A DNA stretch of 13,645 nt from JAVZJR01 sp964435235. Lineage in GTDB: Archaea > Micrarchaeota > Micrarchaeia > Anstonellales > Bilamarchaeaceae. A program made the position numbers and the translations under genes. Within the stretch, counting starts at the first letter, position 1; each line of letters starts with the position of its first letter. Below are positions 12,401 to 13,645 of this stretch, piece by piece. The stretch covers positions 1 to 13,645 of the forward strand of contig CAYSXZ010000036.1 in the NCBI GenBank assembly GCA_964435235.1, given 5' to 3'. Below the pieces are notes generated by a model, which saw nothing but the letters and a program-made list of their open reading frames with translations, was not told the DNA's origin and did not search any database.

Positions 12401-13541
12401 TGTTATTGTTTGCATCGCTAATAAAATCAGAATATACGTTTTCTGCTGTTGTGAGTGCAGCATTTCCATTTTCTATAAGTTTTGTAAATAGGGGTATAGT
12501 ACCGTTTTCACTCTGCCAAAGCAGTTTCATTATATGAGTGTAGTTGCGCAATTCCGGAGGGTAGTTTCCACTACTGTTTTTTAAAGCTAAGAACGCAAGC
12601 CTTGCCATGTTGTACTGGCCGTATGTCCCTTCAGTTATGTTCCTTTCGATTATTGAAAAGGCTGTTCTCATTTCCGCACAACCGCTTCCTATATTCCATG
12701 TGTAATCGTCGTCGCATATCCCGCTCTTCTTCATACGATTCCAGAGCGGTCGTGCTTGTGTCTCTATCTTGTTATCTGCATAAATAAAGCTGTTGGTAAG
12801 GGCGTTGAATGCGTAGGATACTGAATTAGACCAAAGCACATAGTAGGATTTACAGTATGCACCACCTGGATTTGCTGGTTCAGACGCTGTACATGGACTT
12901 CTTGGTTTTTCTCCACCAGGAGCCATTATTGCGCGGTATTGATTGAATGTTATCGGTATCGGCCCAAGAAAGCATGAGTACCCCTGATTTACGAGATAAT
13001 CGTGCGCGGAGTAACTGCTAGAATTTCTGCATATGTTTGCATAATTTAGCGCTTGAAGTCTGTTTGAATACGATATGTTTAGGTTGCTTATCACGGCAGA
13101 ATTGTTCTCATAGTCGGGGGTAAAATTTGACAGATAGTTATAGGGATTTTGGATGTTGACGCCGGTTGTGTTAGCAGAACTATTTCTTACAACAAGTTTT
13201 TCGATCTCCATTTGGTTCAGCGAATTCTCGAATCTATCTATTCCCCATGCTCCGCGACTATATCCAAGATCGCTGAGCCTAAATGTTCTAGTAGTAGTAC
13301 GACATGCGTAGCAGGTGCTACAGCCATCCTCATCGCAATTACAAGAGTAGGCATATACGTACGGCCAGTCTGTCACTACAACAGATTTACTCTCGCATGT
13401 TATTACGCCGTATATGTCTGGTGTGTTGTTGCATCTCCATGCCGCATTCTCCCAAGGTTTTTCGAGTTGATAAGGATTTAATTGAGCGTTTATCAATGTG
13501 GTTAACAACACAAAAAGTAAAAAAATTATGTGCAACCTCAT
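9414..13541 (-). CDS. Giant membrane-anchored surface protein with Cys-rich head and helical stalks (1375 residues)
   Basis: The protein starts with a signal peptide (1-19, ending INA before Gln). The head (20 to about 330) is aromatic and Asn-rich, with many sequons and paired Cys, including a cluster CNCDEDGCSTCYAC at 67-80. Residues about 350-690 are almost wholly helical and charged, a first stalk. About 695-960 is beta-rich and includes ATIDGGSTSILLNKGEH near 833, a PEGA-like pattern, and is followed by four Cys (CERYC and two flanking an EGIEKE loop). A second helical stalk runs about 980-1315. One membrane segment (about 1324-1344) precedes a 31-residue basic tail. The inferred picture is a rod projecting from the cell with a disulfide-bonded tip, perhaps for adhesion or cell-cell contact. 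No catalytic motif is seen and I do not recognise the family. The start follows a TATA box by about 35 bases. The downstream neighbour is the pilin-like protein. Confidence 0.88.
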   Translation of the reverse strand: MRLHIIFLLFVLLTTLINAQLNPYQLEKPWENAAWRCNNTPDIYGVITCESKSVVVTDWPYVYAYSCNCDEDGCSTCYACRTTTRTFRLSDLGYSRGAWGIDRFENSLNQMEIEKLVVRNSSANTTGVNIQNPYNYLSNFTPDYENNSAVISNLNISYSNRLQALNYANICRNSSSYSAHDYLVNQGYSCFLGPIPITFNQYRAIMAPGGEKPRSPCTASEPANPGGAYCKSYYVLWSNSVSYAFNALTNSFIYADNKIETQARPLWNRMKKSGICDDDYTWNIGSGCAEMRTAFSIIERNITEGTYGQYNMARLAFLALKNSSGNYPPELRNYTHIMKLLWQSENGTIPLFTKLIENGNAALTTAENVYSDFISDANNNKRTVDAKYSEMVSKKISQIGKAVAFEEEIRQESIGSIAERFATFESNKREAEAFLSNATTMHGRTSEDGYLKKATKSASGASQAYRRLVENANRLLNDAETVVNQQREEASTLLNQAKSIVERDPTNTRARQSYEQAKTFFERGEAETVLGDKFVYYARAASYAWQALQQKGVVTNQSSELLLQAEDLIRRAEMDDINVETEKTLISGLRGEASTRDISTELRSIISSILNKARIKYDHILDFRKELLENMSNSGDCGSGLMKNVENAERGIIRNNAIDYMNGIGRLKKLEGDYGEIAEELTVCEKSIIANSLIVSKSINVESVKIDKPTHIRLLILVSNPTANSGEDINVRVPLDAALPLLYSDIKEGKDEISNVVMENNNIVLTFKKIRPYWTRSIIFEKDSVLARTKNVERKATGLGEGRARVEERRRFEVDVSGVRIDLSSYGHAGSATIDGGSTSILLNKGEHTLAVSYIDDKAYTINKTDIEGVQIGLNTQLNYKISILPKMDIDNLPLTIETEYNNVSDMSISVLTGATLSKKECERYCALELSGLKEDKEALIAVSYTILNTSAGDASAPIIPDSKNCIEGIEKECDPLPASINQMIAMINAANERRDYASAIEIKERLRGEIDQWRATQQSLAREYNSLRLALQNEKSEIDSALRSVEGMNNSLIEKMKSRKTTVENALERAEAATNLREAVGVLKEAGTNWKESTISEFQAASWDAYNSFKKRTLEAGVTTIPQEFLGVEDKLNTLAATNNLGDAVKLASSLTAAENFVKSAETTNNEATERLRKSFFDMKEDVDTLLKTYRGQQNEAKGTPWESMFMVDSEKIESALDEIEEMFGKEDRRLIEKKIELLAKKKEKIVQILQQLKSESESLLETVRDSFAVKKDSLPSDVFSSVKQGLEAMAEFITNQKYISALKAGRLILERLNSYKGEGSSNLLLIGLALLTVLAAGGIYYYKRKEGGGETEFELPFLKKTKKEYKRLERVEQ

Positions 13542-13570
13542 ACCAACCCATGTACATCTATGGACAAAAC

Positions 13571-13587
13571 AATTTTTATATTTATAT
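13571..13587 (-). promoter_or_regulatory. TATA box for the giant surface protein gene
   Basis: The minus strand reads TATAAATATAAAAATT, predicting transcription start near 13550 and a leader of about 9 bases. It sits just past the stop of the putative upstream partial gene. Confidence 0.55.
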
Positions 13588-13598
13588 TTGCAGAATTT

Positions 13599-13645
13599 TT
13601 ATTGTCGCTGAAACTTTTTGCGGATAATTTTTTTAATTTCTTCCC
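13599..13645 (-). CDS. Possible 3' end of an upstream gene (partial)
   Basis: The third minus-strand frame from the window edge reads EEIKKIIRKKFQRQ and then TAA. The charged amphipathic sequence looks like a natural C-terminus, and the stop falls 12 bases before the next TATA box. With only 14 codons this is suggestive; a second open frame that ends on the start of the giant gene is less protein-like. Confidence 0.3.
   Translation of the reverse strand, partial: EEIKKIIRKKFQRQ

Noticed and set aside
13304..13627. Plus-strand frames antisense to the N-terminal part of the giant surface protein
   Set aside because: They overlap a continuous 1375-codon frame with signal peptide, sequons and anchor, and have no ribosome site or family resemblance.

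Overview
The window is archaeal, most likely from a small-genome DPANN-type lineage (Micrarchaeota or Diapherotrites-like; this placement is inference). The evidence is a CTP-type riboflavin kinase fused to a winged helix, an archaeal-type PheS, a TRAM-domain mini-protein, a box C/D guide RNA, an A1-U72 initiator tRNA, tRNAs interrupted by introns at odd positions and lacking encoded CCA, and TTTAAAT-type TATA boxes about 27 bases upstream of starts (many leaderless mRNAs). Shine-Dalgarno sites appear mainly inside operons.

Layout. 1-1051 (minus): a DHH-family phosphoesterase cut by the window edge, overlapping by 4 bases the end of ribK. 1147-1770 (plus): a HemK2/Mtq2-like N5-glutamine methyltransferase, divergent from ribK. 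1771-2044: a non-coding stretch with a canonical dual-guide C/D box sRNA that has its own promoter, then a duplicated 26-bp segment and the leader of a small gene. 2045-2299 (plus): a small protein of unknown function. 2319-2843 (minus): a coiled-coil protein. 2953-8396 (plus): a closely packed run of four genes: a membrane-anchored exported protein, pheS, a two-TM protein with an external domain and a cytoplasmic winged-helix-like domain, and a sequon-rich cell-surface protein. 8411-8641 (minus): TRAM protein with a GTG start. 8715-9095: tRNA-Thr(CGT) with two insertions, a 30-codon ORF with its own TATA box, and initiator tRNA-Met with a 24-nt intron in the T loop that folds into a textbook bulge-helix-bulge. 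9131-9379 (minus): a two-TM VirB2/TrbC-like small protein. 9414-13541 (minus): a 1375-residue surface protein with a Cys-rich head, two helical stalks, a beta region and a C-terminal anchor. The right edge may hold the last 14 codons of another minus-strand gene.

How they fit together. Two themes dominate: information processing (PheS, release-factor-type methyltransferase, guide RNA, tRNAs, TRAM protein) and a cell envelope built from proteins with an N-terminal signal, a large external part and a C-terminal membrane anchor. The most unusual items are the tRNA insertions, the sRNA with its duplicated tail, and the putative pilin beside the giant surface protein.
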